From positions 11,923,100 to 11,987,099 of the forward strand of contig JAQFVV010000022.1 of the NCBI GenBank assembly GCA_028023455.1: a stretch of 64,000 bases of DNA, given 5' to 3'. The notes under the pieces are model-generated. The model had not been told where the DNA came from. It saw only the letters and a list, made by a program, of their open reading frames with translations, and did not search any database. This DNA comes from Epiperipatus broadwayi. Lineage: Eukaryota > Onychophora > Udeonychophora > Euonychophora > Peripatidae. The translations under genes were made by a program, and so were the position numbers. The stretch's first letter is position 1. Each line of letters begins with the position of its first letter. Shown one piece after another: positions 11,377 to 22,496 of this stretch.

Positions 11377-13208
11377 TGTAACGGTTAAACTTTTAGCCTG
11401 ATTGATCGATTGATTTCTATTTTATTATTTTATTGATGGAAATGGTTTATTTGTCGGTTGTTTTTATTAGTTTTCTTAGTTCTAATTATTTTATTTATTT
11501 TTATCTTACAACATTTTATTCTTCCTTTCATTTATCTATTTATTAATCAATTATCTATCACCGAAATAACCCGGCTTGATCTCCAACTGTAATGGATATT
11601 GTTTATTTAGTTTAGTTTTAGTACGAATTTATCAATCATTTTAATTAATAGCCAATGCCATTATAATGCAAGCAGAGAGCAAATGCAGATACAAATTTAC
11701 TCCATATCTGTACCCTTGACTGAACCCCGAGGCAATACGTACATATTATCTTGGCGTTATATTTCCCGGTCAATAACTCTTGGCTGCTGAACAAAGCAAA
11801 ACTATTTCCAAGAAATTTACAAATGTCCAGTGCTTGCTATTTATTTTTATATAATTGGGAGATTCTCACAAACAAGCAGCACACGAATACCCTTAAAATC
11901 AGCCTTACCCTTTAATCAATAAATTACAGTTTCCCCCCTGTCGTAGCTTGGTGATAGGAGAATAAAGCAAGTACACACAATTTAAGAATAAATATGTTTA
12001 ATAACACACACACACACACATATAAAAAATACATAACAATAAAAAAATTACTCACTTATGTAAATTACATAGCAATGATAAATAGAGTAAAACATATTGA
12101 ATATTAAAGTTATGTATTTAAGTTCTCCTGAAATTATAGTGGGCAGTGTTCTAAGTCTATCAAGATTATTCCCTTCCTAATTAGATTTTATTGTCTGGTT
12201 CTTTCCTTCTTTATTTATTTGCGAATATAAAAATAAAAAAATGCATGCATGCTTTAGTTACCTAGGTTTTCTTTGTGGTTGTTTTCCATGGGCAGTCCTT
12301 TTCCGAGCACTCATACTGTCAGTGTGAGATCATCCCTTCTTTTGTAGAGACGGTATATCCTTCACACTGTCGGCTGAATAGATTTCTCTTTGAATTTGAT
12401 TTGGTTACTTTCTCGTTCCTTTCTTAATTCTTCTTGATTCTTTAAATAGATTTTAAGTTGTTCAGTTACAGAAGTGGCGGTCTCTCTCTAGCAGGTCAGG
12501 CTTAGCTCTTATACATCATGAGTCAGTGGTCAGACGGCTCAAGTAAGAACCCATGTCCCTTTAATGCCACTAGCCGCACACTTCTTTCATTTTCTTTTAG
12601 CTGCTGCTTCTTAAAAATCTCTACTCGTAATCATAATCTAAATAAGTGTAATTCTGGTCTTACTGTCCTTTCTTTTGTTCATTGTTTTTTTTGTAAATTT
12701 TTAATTAATGCTTAGATTTCCAATGAATTCTTATCAACATATTTCTTTAATTAGTGGCTGGAATGTAGATTTTAATTAATCGAGCTGTAATTATAAGCTT
12801 TTCCTTCATATACATTCTTCTTTGTCCGAGGAATTCAATTAGTCCAACAGACTTTCACACCTCTAATTTATATGACCATATTGTTTTTTATTATGTATAT
12901 TTCATTTAATTTTTACTGAAAGTTTATAATTCATTTTTCCAAGTTTATGTTTTACACTTTATTTTAATTTACCACAATAGTTTTTAAAAGAGAGAAAAAG
13001 ATGCATTTCTTTATGCACCCCCCCTCCCCTTCTCTTACTATAAAAAAAAATCAAAGTAATTTCGACATTTCTAAATCTCAACTTTTTTCTTTTCCTTTTT
13101 TTTTTAATTTCTAATAGCTAACCCATTTACTTTTATTAATTTCTAGTAGCTGACCTATCTACATTTAGTAATAAATATGTGTGATGACGACTTTACGTGG
13201 CCGTCACA
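11377..13208 (-). repeat. Complete 3' LTR, 1832 bp
   Basis: On the minus strand it begins TGTGACGGCC at 13208 and ends AACCGTTACA at 11377. The first 407 bp (13208-12802) match 14186-13771 closely. A (CA)n run lies near 12004-12020. No ORF is seen. 1.8 kb is long for an LTR but within the known range; the far border rests on the TG...CA ends and the TSD, since the other LTR is cut short. Confidence 0.65.
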
Positions 13209-13271
13209 TTACACTCCATCATTTTTGTCCTGTGTTGTCCATTGTAGAATAATTTCCTGATGATCTTCACT

Positions 13272-13770
13272 TTAGTAGCTGGCGAGCAAGGCCTCCTTGT
13301 ACTCCATAAATGTATTTGGTTTGTTAAATAATGAATCCAACCAAGATTGTGAGGCACCTTGTAGATGACTACACGCAATGGCGATCATGGCTTCATCACT
13401 CAGCTGGTTTACCACGAAATACCTCTCTAGGCTACCAAGATGCTCTATTGGGCTTTCCCCAATATAACCAGAGAAGACCTGAATTTTTAAAAACTGGTTC
13501 ACTGTAGCAGGATTCATAGGGTTACTTCCACTGCCTGCGTACATGCATTCGCTCATGCCTCTCTGTTCTTTACTATTAGTCTTGGCTACTTCTGTCTTAT
13601 TATCCCTTTCTCCTACCTTTACTTCTATCTTCTCAACTGTTCCTGCTAACTGATTGATACCTATCCTCATATTCTCTATGATTTTCTCATTTTAATCCGC
13701 TATAGTCTCTAATTTCTCATCTTGTTCTGTTTTCAAATTTTCTACTTCTTGACCTAACGTTTCCAGCTTA
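13272..13770 (-). pseudogene. Retrotransposon gag fragment
   Basis: The minus-strand frame begins at the LTR fragment junction with a Lys/Glu-rich, probably coiled-coil stretch (about 13770-13600), with one in-frame TAA at 13692-13694. It continues into a capsid-like domain of the Retrotrans_gag type: QVFSGYIGESPIEHLGSLER, then SDEAMIAIACSHLQGASQSW, the typical pattern of gypsy-type Gag around the LEGAA.WW motif. The stop after LLASY is at 13272-13274. No zinc knuckle, protease or polymerase remains on this strand before the 3' LTR. Gag would form the cytoplasmic particle that packages element RNA. Confidence 0.75.
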
Positions 13771-14186
13771 TCCTTCACATACATTCTTCTTTGTCCGAGG
13801 AATTCAATTAGTCCAACAGACTTTCACACCTCTAATTTATACGGCCATATTGTTTTTTATTATGTATATTTCATTTAATTTTTACTGAAAGTTTATAATT
13901 AATTTTTCCAAGTTTATGTTTTACACTTTATTTGAATTTATCACAATAGTTTTTAAAAGAGAGAAAGAGATGCATTTCTTTATGCACACCCCTCTCCTTC
14001 TCTTACAATAAAAAAAAAAAAATCAAAGTAATTTCGATATTTCTAAATCTCAACTTTTTTCTTTTCCTTCTTTTTTTTAAATTTCTAATAGCTAACCCAT
14101 TTACTTTTATTAATTTCTAGTAGCTGACCTATCTACATTTAGTAATAAATATATACGTGTGATGACGACTTTACGTGGCCGTCACA
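13771..14186 (-). repeat. Partial 5' LTR
   Basis: Direct repeat of 12802-13208 with few differences. Its minus-strand start TGTGACGG at 14186 adjoins the TSD. It is joined to gag after about 416 bp, whereas the other LTR continues for another 1.4 kb. Confidence 0.75.
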
Positions 14187-14504
14187 ATAGAGATGATAGA
14201 AGTGAAAGATATAGAAAGTCAGGATAAAATGGGGCAGAAAAAAAAAGGTATAAAAAAGAAAGAATCCAAGGTAAAATCTATAATGTAGTCTTAGAAAATG
14301 AAATGAATACTCCAAGGCTTGCAAAAAAAGAGTATCTAGTTATATGTGTAAAAATTCAGGTTATAGAAATATATGCTCTATTAGATTCAGAAAGTCAAAT
14401 TTCTATACTATCAAACAGAATGGTAAAGAAGATGGAGAAGCATGAGAATCAGAAAATGCAAATACTCCTGCTAAAAAAATCTGAAGTTGCCATGGTTAAA
14501 TAAA
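14187..14504 (+). pseudogene. Older retroelement fragment with aspartic protease-like motif
   Basis: Plus-strand coding remnants: a Lys-rich lead, then EYLVICVKIQVIEIYALLDS followed by ESQISILSN. This is the retropepsin flap-to-core pattern ALLDSGSQ.SILS, with the catalytic Asp-Ser kept but the expected Gly replaced by Glu. The stop is at about 14502-14504. Taking out the LTR element and one ATAG, the frame on the left side (about 11342-11376) reads on into 14191 and beyond, so this was one older element into which the LTR element inserted. Confidence 0.6.
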
Positions 14505-15404
14505 AGAGCAAGTCTTAACCCTATGAAAATATATGTAGAGATTCAGGTTGGATCTCAAATGTTGTGAACATATTTCTGGATAAAACGACATCATCACAAA
14601 TCTTCAGAAAAACACTAAGTTGATTCTATGGCTTATAAAAAAAAATATAATAGCTTTCTGAAATGAACTGAAGATTTTTTATATTTCAATAAAAATTTTA
14701 CATTTTTCTTTCTTTTACCACATTACCAAATGATGAACGTTGTTAATTATTTTAATTCTACATCTAGGATAGTTTCAAGGTACATTTGCCATACAGAGAC
14801 AAATGGTTGATTAATCTTTTACACTGTGATTATTATCTTTAAGATGCCAAGATGGCTAATTTTATATTTATCCTCTTTACAGTTCTCCTGCAGATTGTTA
14901 GCAAAGGGAAAAAAAATTTAACAAGCAGGTCTATTTATGGATTTGTGTTATATTATTCATTAGATCATCATCTTTGCTGAAAATTCTTCACTCTTCTAAC
15001 TTTTTACAGGAAAATTTCATTATTGTTGCTGGGATACAATGTCATCACATGATTTTTTTAAAGTGCTAATTTTCAATGAAATAATTTTTTTTAATGAAAA
15101 AATAATATTTTTAAATATTTAATTACAATGCTATATTAATTATTGACATTAAAATACACATTATCATTCTACAATCAAAATATTCATATTATAAATATTT
15201 AAATAAATATTTTTATTTGAATCTCTTAATTAATATTACTATCAATAATAATAATATTTATCAAAATATTTTGTGATTATATTTTTCTAAATTTAAATAC
15301 ATCTAATAAGTAGAAACATTTATGCACACAGTACTTGTATTTGAATATTATGATAAAAAATTTCTACTACTATTAAGTATAATTTTAATCATATATATAT
15401 ATAT
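14505..15404. other. No gene seen
   Basis: AT-rich DNA rich in A- and T-runs, with a short TA repeat near 15392-15406. No ORF above 60 codons and no recognised repeat. Confidence 0.5.
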
Positions 15405-15860
15405 ATTAATGGATTCACATGTGGATTAGCATGTGTTCTCTCCAGTTTTATTTAATTCGTAATTTATATTTAACATTTAATTTGTTAGAATAAAATATTT
15501 ATTTCTAATACCAACTATTCCTTGTATGTTATTAATAATAGTTATTAATGTTTATTATTAAATTTGTTAATATTAGTTTAGTGAGATTTAAAAATATAAT
15601 TTCCCTTTGCCAATATGTGTTTACTAAGCTCCAATAATATTTAGAAAATAATTCTAGTTACAGTAAAATATGATACCGAGTCTTTTAAAAACATTTTTCT
15701 TTTTAATTTGCGATGTGATGTGACAGATTTCAATGGATTCTTACATGAATCCTGGTGCCCTGATAAATAGAAATAAAAACTGATCTCATCAATAGCGCAA
15801 ATCGTAATAATTACTAGGTAGAGTGGATCAGGAAATATAGTTGTGTTTTTAGAAATAGAA
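15405..15860 (+). repeat. Diverged direct repeat, left copy
   Basis: Aligns in order with 17520-17930. Shared blocks include ATTAATGGATTCA, TTGTTAGAATAA, TTATTTCTAATACCAACT, CCTTTGCCAAT, GAATCCTGGTGCC and GATCAGGAAA. Substitutions and indels are frequent, so the pair is old. It may be the LTRs of a decayed 2.5-kb element, but no TG...CA ends or TSD were found. Confidence 0.55.
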
Positions 15861-17040
15861 ATAAAACTTGATTCTTTTTACATAACTTGATCAACTCATG
15901 CATTATATGTGTAACAGAAACATAGTCAGACGGAAAAATGTTACAATGGCTTCCCAACATAAGGTTTCGATATAACAACCACAACATGAGATATATTGTA
16001 ATAGTATAAAGAACATTACAATGATGAACTAAAAACCCATAGCCAGAGAATGAATAGTAGTTTTTTTTTAAAAAAAAACTAACTCACTAACTAACTAATT
16101 AAACCCTGATTATACAAATATAAAAATATTTGTTTAATATGACTTACAGAAAGAAAAATATATATTTTTTTAATATGTCAAAAGAAACAAACACGATTGC
16201 GACTGATGTAGATGTTAAGTCACAAGTGTTCGACCGAGTAGGCAGTTGATGAAGAGGGGGGAAAGCATAGCCCTGAGTCCTTGTATGCAGTATATAACAT
16301 AAAATCATCTTTGTATGCCCATCAGTTTATTTCTAGCAGGGATCTCGATAAAGGGGAGGGCAGACCAAGTTGCCGCGAGCCTGTAAGACTCAAAACGATG
16401 AGCAATGCTTGTTTGTGCTTATAACTTGGGCTTCTTAACATTACTATTACACTTAAGTGGAAAAGACACAGGTGAATGTAGAAATATTTCTCATTCATGC
16501 TGTGTTAGACCCAAAAATGAGCGGTAAAGCCACATGTCACTTGTTGAATGAATCTACGAGATATATCCACATGCTAATACAAAAAAAAACACATGAATAT
16601 GAATTTAAAAACTTAAGAATAAAATTAGTGTAAACCCCTATTTTATTCTCGTCTCCTGGCCCCGGTAGTATGTACCGTTTATTTATATGGTACAAATATA
16701 TTGGCACTCAGTAAGATATTTAAAAGCTAAGAAAAAAAATAATAAATTTAGCGATCTTTTAAAAGAAAAACATTTTTAGATTTTATTCTGATTAGTATAA
16801 TTTATTTTTTTAAAACATATAATGAAAGTTAAAATTGTCGTTCATATTTTTTTTTATGTAGTTAAAAATAAAAGTAAAAATTGGAGAAAACAAAAGACAT
16901 ACAAATTACCAATCCAGATAAGCAAAAAGAAAAATATTTTAGCTAATTAAAGATGGCAGAATTATGCTAAAAAAATAAAGACTTTGTAACGTAAATTTTA
17001 TAAAGAATGTACAAGATTATCAATGATATTTTTGACAAAC
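15861..17040. other. Interior between direct repeats, no gene seen
   Basis: Contains a lower-AT stretch at 16200-16540 (CCGCGAGCCTG, GAGCGGTAAAGCC) and 16640-16690 that is unlike the surroundings. It has stops in all frames and no recognised RNA fold. Confidence 0.45.
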
Positions 17041-17078
17041 AAAAGGTATGTGCAGAAGTCTGAAAACTGGACCTCGAG

Positions 17079-17109
17079 TATAAAAAGGAAGAGGCCAGTT
17101 TGATCAATG
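17079..17109 (+). promoter_or_regulatory. Possible TATA promoter
   Basis: TATAAAAAGG at 17079 is followed 25-27 nt later by TTGATCAATG, an initiator-like spacing. Downstream, 17230-17259 reads CTGAAGA, then a TGG/CCA mini-helix, then GAAA, a hammerhead-like core of the kind found at PLE ends. A similar TATAAAAGG...TTGATCAATGT is at about 33851-33875. It could be the promoter of a decayed mobile element; no downstream gene is seen. Confidence 0.35.
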
Positions 17110-17519
17110 TCTTGTTTTGTCTGTTTTTTCTATGGTCAGTCCGGATAACAAAAGAATATATCCAGGATCACCCTATGCTGAAATAATTCTGCATGTTGGA
17201 GTGAACCGGAGCTTTTGCTGACATCATTCCTGAAGATGGACACCAGAAAAGCTTTCGTGACCGACCAGTAGAATAGACCACAAGATCAACCGATGGCCGA
17301 GCTCATTCTCCCACAAAAAAAACTATGCATAGTAATGTACAGTCTTCTTGCTAAACTTACCGATAAGCTATGATTCATTATTCCCGATTATTACTAAATT
17401 GTTGGCAAAACATTCTTAAAAATAAGCTTATAATAGGATCCCGATAGAGACTTTAATTTTATTGATCAAGAGACTCTTGTTTACCCAAGAACTTTTTAAT
17501 AATTGTTTAACTGTTATTT

Positions 17520-17930
17520 TTTTTATTAATGGATTCATATCTCGATTAGTGTGTGTTCTCTTCGGTTTTACTTAATTAGTAATTTATCGTTAAACATTTT
17601 AATTTGTTAGAATAATAATATTTATTTCTAATACCAACTTTTCCTTGTACGTTGATTATTATTAAATTTATTAATGTTAATTATTAAGATTTGAAAATAT
17701 AATTTACCTTTGCCAATGCTGTACTGAAACTCAATCTTTTGGAGTTTTCAGATAATTTCGTTGTAACTAAATAAATAAAAGGGCTTTAGCCAGTGGATTC
17801 CGATATAGAATCCTGGTGCCTTCCAAATAAATTAAAAGCTGGCTTACTTGATCCCATTATTTTAGTAGTTACATTAGTTAAAAGGGTGTTGTGTGATCAG
17901 GAAAAATAATTGTATCCATTAAATCTTACT
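17520..17930 (+). repeat. Diverged direct repeat, right copy
   Basis: Partner of 15405-15860, in the same orientation, 1.66 kb downstream. See that entry for shared blocks. Confidence 0.55.
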
Positions 17931-18986
17931 GAATTATCTGATGAAACAAATTTAATAGATAGGACGTAATTTGGTCGCACAGTACAGGTAGTTAACTCGT
18001 ATAAAAACACGAATAGAGCAGTGGATGTTACAATATATACACAATAATAAAAGTATTATTATACAAATACTATTTTGAATAATTTATTAGTATATTGTTA
18101 GTCTTATGCATTTTTCTTCCATGAATTGTTCTTTTAAAACTAAATTTATGTGCATGAATGTTGTATATAAAACCTGCATAGGAGCATATCTTGGTTTTAT
18201 TTTAAAAATTACTTTATAAGATAATATTATCAGTCATTTTAATTTTGTTATTTTCAGCAATAATCATAGTGATATTAATAACAAATAAGTTATAACACTG
18301 ATAAACCAATAATTTTTTTTTTAAAATTATGATTATTGTTGTCCATTCATATATAAAATTTCAATACAATATATACATTCTTTAACTACAATTTTGATTG
18401 TAAAGCTTGAAACAAATGCATGAGATGTCTAAACCACTAGTTTAAAAGTAGTGATTGAATAATTTAATTTATAAACACTCTACATTTTTATTTCAAGATA
18501 ACCATAACAATAAATTGTGATTGAAGACAAAATTATATAGTTTTTATTGTATTTCATCTCAAACTAAATGTTATCACCATGTTTGTCTGAAGATATGTGA
18601 TGATGGATTTTAAATGTCTTATTATACATTGAACTATTTCCATCATCTAACATTAAATGTCTTTAGGAAAATTTTTTAAACCTTATTAAAATTTTCCAAT
18701 TACATTCAATGAGTAGTAATAGCACACAGGTTAGAATATGCACAACATTTTGAAAAACATTATTCTCCTATCTTCTTCAAGTCTTGCTAGTTTGACCAAT
18801 TATAGTATTAGCATGAGAATTAAATCTGGATCTTTTATATTTTTGAATATTGAATTTTAAAGTATGTCTCTAATCTCCTGAACCATTATGATAAAGGTAA
18901 CAGTCAGCAGAAATTTCATATATTGATCTATAAGGTTCGTCCTGATTTCTCCACTTTTCCTTAAAAGCAAAGATAATTAGAAACTT

Positions 18987-19290
18987 TCAGACATTATGTA
19001 TCACATTAGGTTGATTAATGGAGTTATTTGTCATTGTTATGTGAGTAGCTTCTTTGAATTTTTTCTTTGTATTTTTTCCCCTCTCTATCCAATATTTTTG
19101 TATTTTCCTAATCAAACATATGTTTATTGGTACTACATGATCTCTTATTTCAGACCTATCTGTTTCCATTTTTCTAATCATCAATTTGTTCTCTTTTAAT
19201 TACTTTTCAATGAGGCAGCTAGTCCACTAATGTACATCCTTTTACATTCACACTGTATTTCATAGATGCAGTTTTTCTTTTTCAGCATTA
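18987..19290 (-). pseudogene. PLE GIY-YIG endonuclease fragment, minus arm
   Basis: On the minus strand from 19290: CIYEIQCECKRMYISG (the IYxI...YIG core of the GIY-YIG nuclease used by PLEs to nick the target), a stop, then later IRDHV...KYWIERGKNTKKKFKEATHI, the C-terminal block that follows the domain in PLEs. In-frame stops and a frameshift inactivate it. The polymerase part is absent. Confidence 0.65.
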
Positions 19291-19406
19291 TATGTTTAGG
19301 CTTTGTACATGTAATAATTCTTCATAGTGTGAAATAACACCAGAGCATCTTTCCAAAATGGTACCATACTATAATAAAAAAACCTAAACACAAATTTCTG
19401 AAATAA

Positions 19407-19650
19407 AAAACTGGATTTATGAAAAACCAGGTGAATGTGAAAAAATATATATTAGTGAGACCAGGTGCTCCAATGAAAATTGATTGAATGAGTACAAATC
19501 AATACCTAAAAAAGAGAAAACTGATGTGTCTAAAATAGAAATTCATGTATGCATCAATGAACATTCGTTTGAGTGGGAAAATACAAAAATATTGGATAGA
19601 GAGAAAAATATACAAAGGAGAAAATTTAAGAAACTGCTCACATGATAATG
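19407..19650 (+). pseudogene. PLE GIY-YIG endonuclease fragment, plus arm
   Basis: Inverted paralogue of 18987-19290. It reads KPGECEKIYISETRC (core YI.ET), a stop, then INEHSFEWENTKILDREKNI and RRKFKKLL, a well-kept copy of the PLE C-terminal block with its His and Trp-Glu-Asn signature. The N-terminal nuclease strand is degraded. Confidence 0.7.
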
Positions 19651-20010
19651 GTAGATGACCCTTTTAGTCAACCTAGTGTGATATGAAATGTCGAAAATTA
19701 ACTAATTATCTTTGATTTTAGAAAATGTGAAGAAATCAGAAGGAACCTCATGGATAAGTATATAAAATTTCTACTGACTGCTGCCTTTGACAAAATGATT
19801 CAATTGTTTGGAGTGTTACCTTAAAATTCAATATTCAAGAATCTACAGATCCAAGTTTGATTCCCATGCTAGTACCATCATTGGTCAGATGAGAAACACC
19901 TAGAAAAGTCAGGGGAATAATACTATTCAAAGTTTAAATTTTTTTCTAAAGACATTTAATATTTAATGATGGAAATAGTCCAACATATAAGTACAAATAT
20001 CACCATATTT

Positions 20011-21012
20011 TTTACTATTCAAAATGTAATTTGTGTCTGTTATATTTCATTTATAAGAATTTTTGTTCCTGAAGGCAAGTTTTATTTTTAAAAATGTTTT
20101 ATTTAAACAATCAAAAGAAATAAGATGTCATCCTTCATTTCTTTTCTCTTTTTTTTTTTTGTATTTTAATTAACAGTAAATGCTTTTTAGTAAATTAGTC
20201 TTGAAATTCAATGAAAATATATCATCATATTATGTGTGTCACTAAAAACTTAACATGCCAATATCAATGTAGTTTGAAATTTAGTCTCTCAATACTGTTA
20301 GACTAAACAATCATCTGATCAATTCTAAAATTTTGCACTTGTCATCGATGTATAACATGTATACACAATTTGAAGAAAATCTGTTTGATAGAAGTATTTT
20401 AAAAATCTGTTATAATATTTGACCCAAACAAAAAGAATTTCTAAGTTAAATAAAAAACATTAAAAGAATGTACAAGTGATAAAAATAATCTTATGATTAC
20501 AACTTTTAGAAATAAAATTATAAAATATTATTTGTAAGGTAAACAATAAATTATATTGAATAATAACAATAATAATAATCTGGAAGAAATTATTTTATTT
20601 ATTTCTTGTCACAAGTAAATAAGATAAATAAAAATGTATAGTTTGTGTATACATGTAGATTGATAGTTTAAAACGTTATTATTTTAGTTAATATTAAAGC
20701 CTCCTCATACATGTGAATATCATATTAATTAATTCTTGCAGGCCAAATCTTTTCTTTTTATACAAAAATTATGAAAACAAATATCACTAAAAATTTTGCC
20801 TTTATATATTTGGTTATTATTATTTTTCTGATAATGCAAACATAATCATAATAGAAAATGAAATTTCAGAATTTTGCCAAAAAAAAAAATGCATGAAATA
20901 ATTAAACTTTCTCTCATGTTGAAGTATAATGCTTTATTTTCGGAATCATTTTTTAATCAGAAAATATGTTCTTTAAATATATATTAAACTATGATTTATA
21001 AAATAAACAAAT
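20011..21012. other. No gene seen
   Basis: AT-rich DNA with T-runs (20151-20161) and no open frame of note, up to the Merlin TSD at 21013. Confidence 0.5.
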
Positions 21013-21020
21013 GGTTTTAT

Positions 21021-21090
21021 GGTACAGTTCTATTAGTCTGTTCAGCCTGCTTGATGACATTGTTTCTATGCAAACACAAACAAATATGGT
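21021..21090 (+). repeat. Merlin left TIR
   Basis: Begins GGTACAGTTCTATTAG. Complementary to 22420-22488, with a small gap after the first 24 bp. Confidence 0.88.
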
Positions 21091-21372
21091 TTGCCTGCAT
21101 TGTGTTGTGCACTTTATGCAAATGCTCACAATAGACACTGAGATACCATATCATCTGAGGGTTGCAGTACTTCAACTTCCATGCATTCCAAACGAATTAG
21201 CTTAAAACTTACCTGACATAGTATTACCTACTAATAATTGTGACCTCATCACCATACTTCCATACGCAGCTTGGAAGCTACAAACAATTCAGAAAGGGTA
21301 CGACAAAGCACAATTTCACTGACCTCACGTAAAAAGTCACGTTTTCATGAGAATACCTGTGAGACAAATAAA

Positions 21373-22349
21373 ATGTCTGATGCCGCAAGTGAGCATTTCA
21401 AATTTAGCAATTGCTAGCTACAGAAGTGATCATGGTGGCCTTTTTCCAGAATAGAATACTGCCAGCTGTGAAGAAGTGTGTGTGTGGTGAACCGATGACA
21501 GTGCACCATTCCAAAAGTGACCACTTGAAATGCCAGTCAGGTTCCTCTCAGTGAAAGTGTTCTATTTGAAAGAAGACCTGGTTCAACAGCTCCAGAATCC
21601 CTTTCTTGAAAGACTTATGGCTTGTCTGTGACTGGTGCCAGGATGAACTGACTGTAAAATGGGGCCACACTGATTTGGAGATGTTAAGAGGTGCCCTGGT
21701 GAACTGGAACACCAGTCTGCAGCTGTGCCACAAGAGTCTCATGTCTCAGCCCTGTCATCAAATCAGTGGGCCAGGTTTAATTGTGGAAGTGGATGAGACG
21801 TTATTCAGCTGGCAGAAGAACCACCAGGGCAGGACGCTTCTACAGCAGTGGATTTTCAGTGGTCTAAGCCAGGAGACCAGCAAATGCTTTGCTGCAGCCA
21901 TTCCCTCTTACTCTGCAGCTACCCTTCTCCAGGCCATAGGTGAGAACGTCAAGCCTGGATCAAGCATCTACTCAGACTGCTGGAAGGGCTACAAAACATC
22001 CAAGCTGGAAGCTGCTGGTTTCAAACACATAACAGTCAACCACCACTACAACTTCGTAGACCTTACCACAGGCACTCACACCCAGAACATTGAGTGACTT
22101 TGTGGCTTGCTGAAATGGTGCAATAAGAAGCAGCATGGCACACCCAGGCAATACCTGGACAACTACCTGGCCAAGTTCATGTGGCAATGTCTGCACAAGG
22201 GGGAAGACCTCTCCAGGCATCTTAGCAGAGATGACTCTGCACCAAGGGGAGAAGTGAAATGTAGAGCCAGCAGCAGTTTGTTCCAGATGATATTTTTTTT
22301 GTTTTCTAACTTGTTATTGAATAAATACATGTTGGGATTTATTTATTAA
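21373..22349 (+). pseudogene. Merlin / ISXO2-like DDE transposase
   Basis: Cut-and-paste transposase of the DDE_Tnp_IS1595/ISXO2-like family. The likely start is ATG 21373 (MSDAASEHFKFSN). A one-base frameshift near 21412 moves it into the frame of ATG 21432. A zinc-ribbon-like Cys pattern (KCVCGEPM...LKC) is at about 21474-21535. The catalytic triad is visible: Asp in VEVDETLF (21792-21794), Asp in YSDCWKGY (21975-21977), Glu in HTQNIE (22092-22094). In-frame TGA codons lie at 21552, 21567 and 22095; each falls where the family has Arg, as expected from CGA to TGA. Real similarity ends near 22240; the rest to the stop at 22347 is AT-rich tail. Inactive. Confidence 0.92.
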
Positions 22350-22419
22350 ATTTATTCTTATTCTTGTTTATAATAAATCATGGACAGATAATTAATGGAA
22401 AAAAAACCCCAGTCTGATA

Positions 22420-22488
22420 ACTTATATTTGTGTTGGTTTTGGCTACAAACATCATCAAGTGGCTTGAACAGGCTAATAGAATTGTACC
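22420..22488 (-). repeat. Merlin right TIR
   Basis: Reads GGTACAATTCTATTAG on the minus strand from 22488. Inverted partner of 21021-21090. Confidence 0.88.
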
Positions 22489-22496
22489 GGTTTTAT

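Larger units (their letters stand above)
11377..14186 (-). mobile_element. Internally deleted Ty3/gypsy-like LTR retrotransposon
   Basis: Transcription direction is minus, given by gag. The 3' LTR is 11377-13208, bounded on the plus strand by TGTAACGG and CCGTCACA (TG...CA on either strand). The start of the 5' LTR survives at 13771-14186. Between them lies a gag fragment; pol is gone. ATAG at 11373-11376 and ATAG at 14187-14190 form a 4-bp TSD, usual for this superfamily. The junction of the 5' LTR fragment with gag has a short match (GAAGGA-AAGCT) to the intact LTR, which suggests a microhomology deletion. The element sits inside an older retroelement fragment. Confidence 0.75.
18605..20010. 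mobile_element. Penelope-like element inverted repeat (two 3' ends back to back)
   Basis: Two arms of about 650-700 bp, 18605-19302 (minus) and 19382-20010 (plus), are inverted copies of the same PLE 3' end around an 80-bp spacer. Each arm runs from the GIY-YIG endonuclease domain outward through a 3' UTR; shared blocks include AAAATTCAATATTCAA, GAATAAT and AAGACATTTAAT. Inverted, 5'-truncated copies in contact are a known habit of PLEs. The arms have diverged, so the pair is old. Confidence 0.7.
21021..22488 (+). mobile_element. Merlin (IS1016-like) DNA transposon, end to end
   Basis: 1468-bp element with terminal inverted repeats starting GGTACA at 21021 and ending TGTACC at 22488. The outer 24 bp match at 22 positions and similarity runs on for about 65 bp. 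The flanks carry a perfect 8-bp TSD, GGTTTTAT, at 21013-21020 and 22489-22496, the size expected for Merlin. One decayed transposase lies inside. It is much less AT-rich than the surrounding DNA, which suggests a later arrival. Confidence 0.93.
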
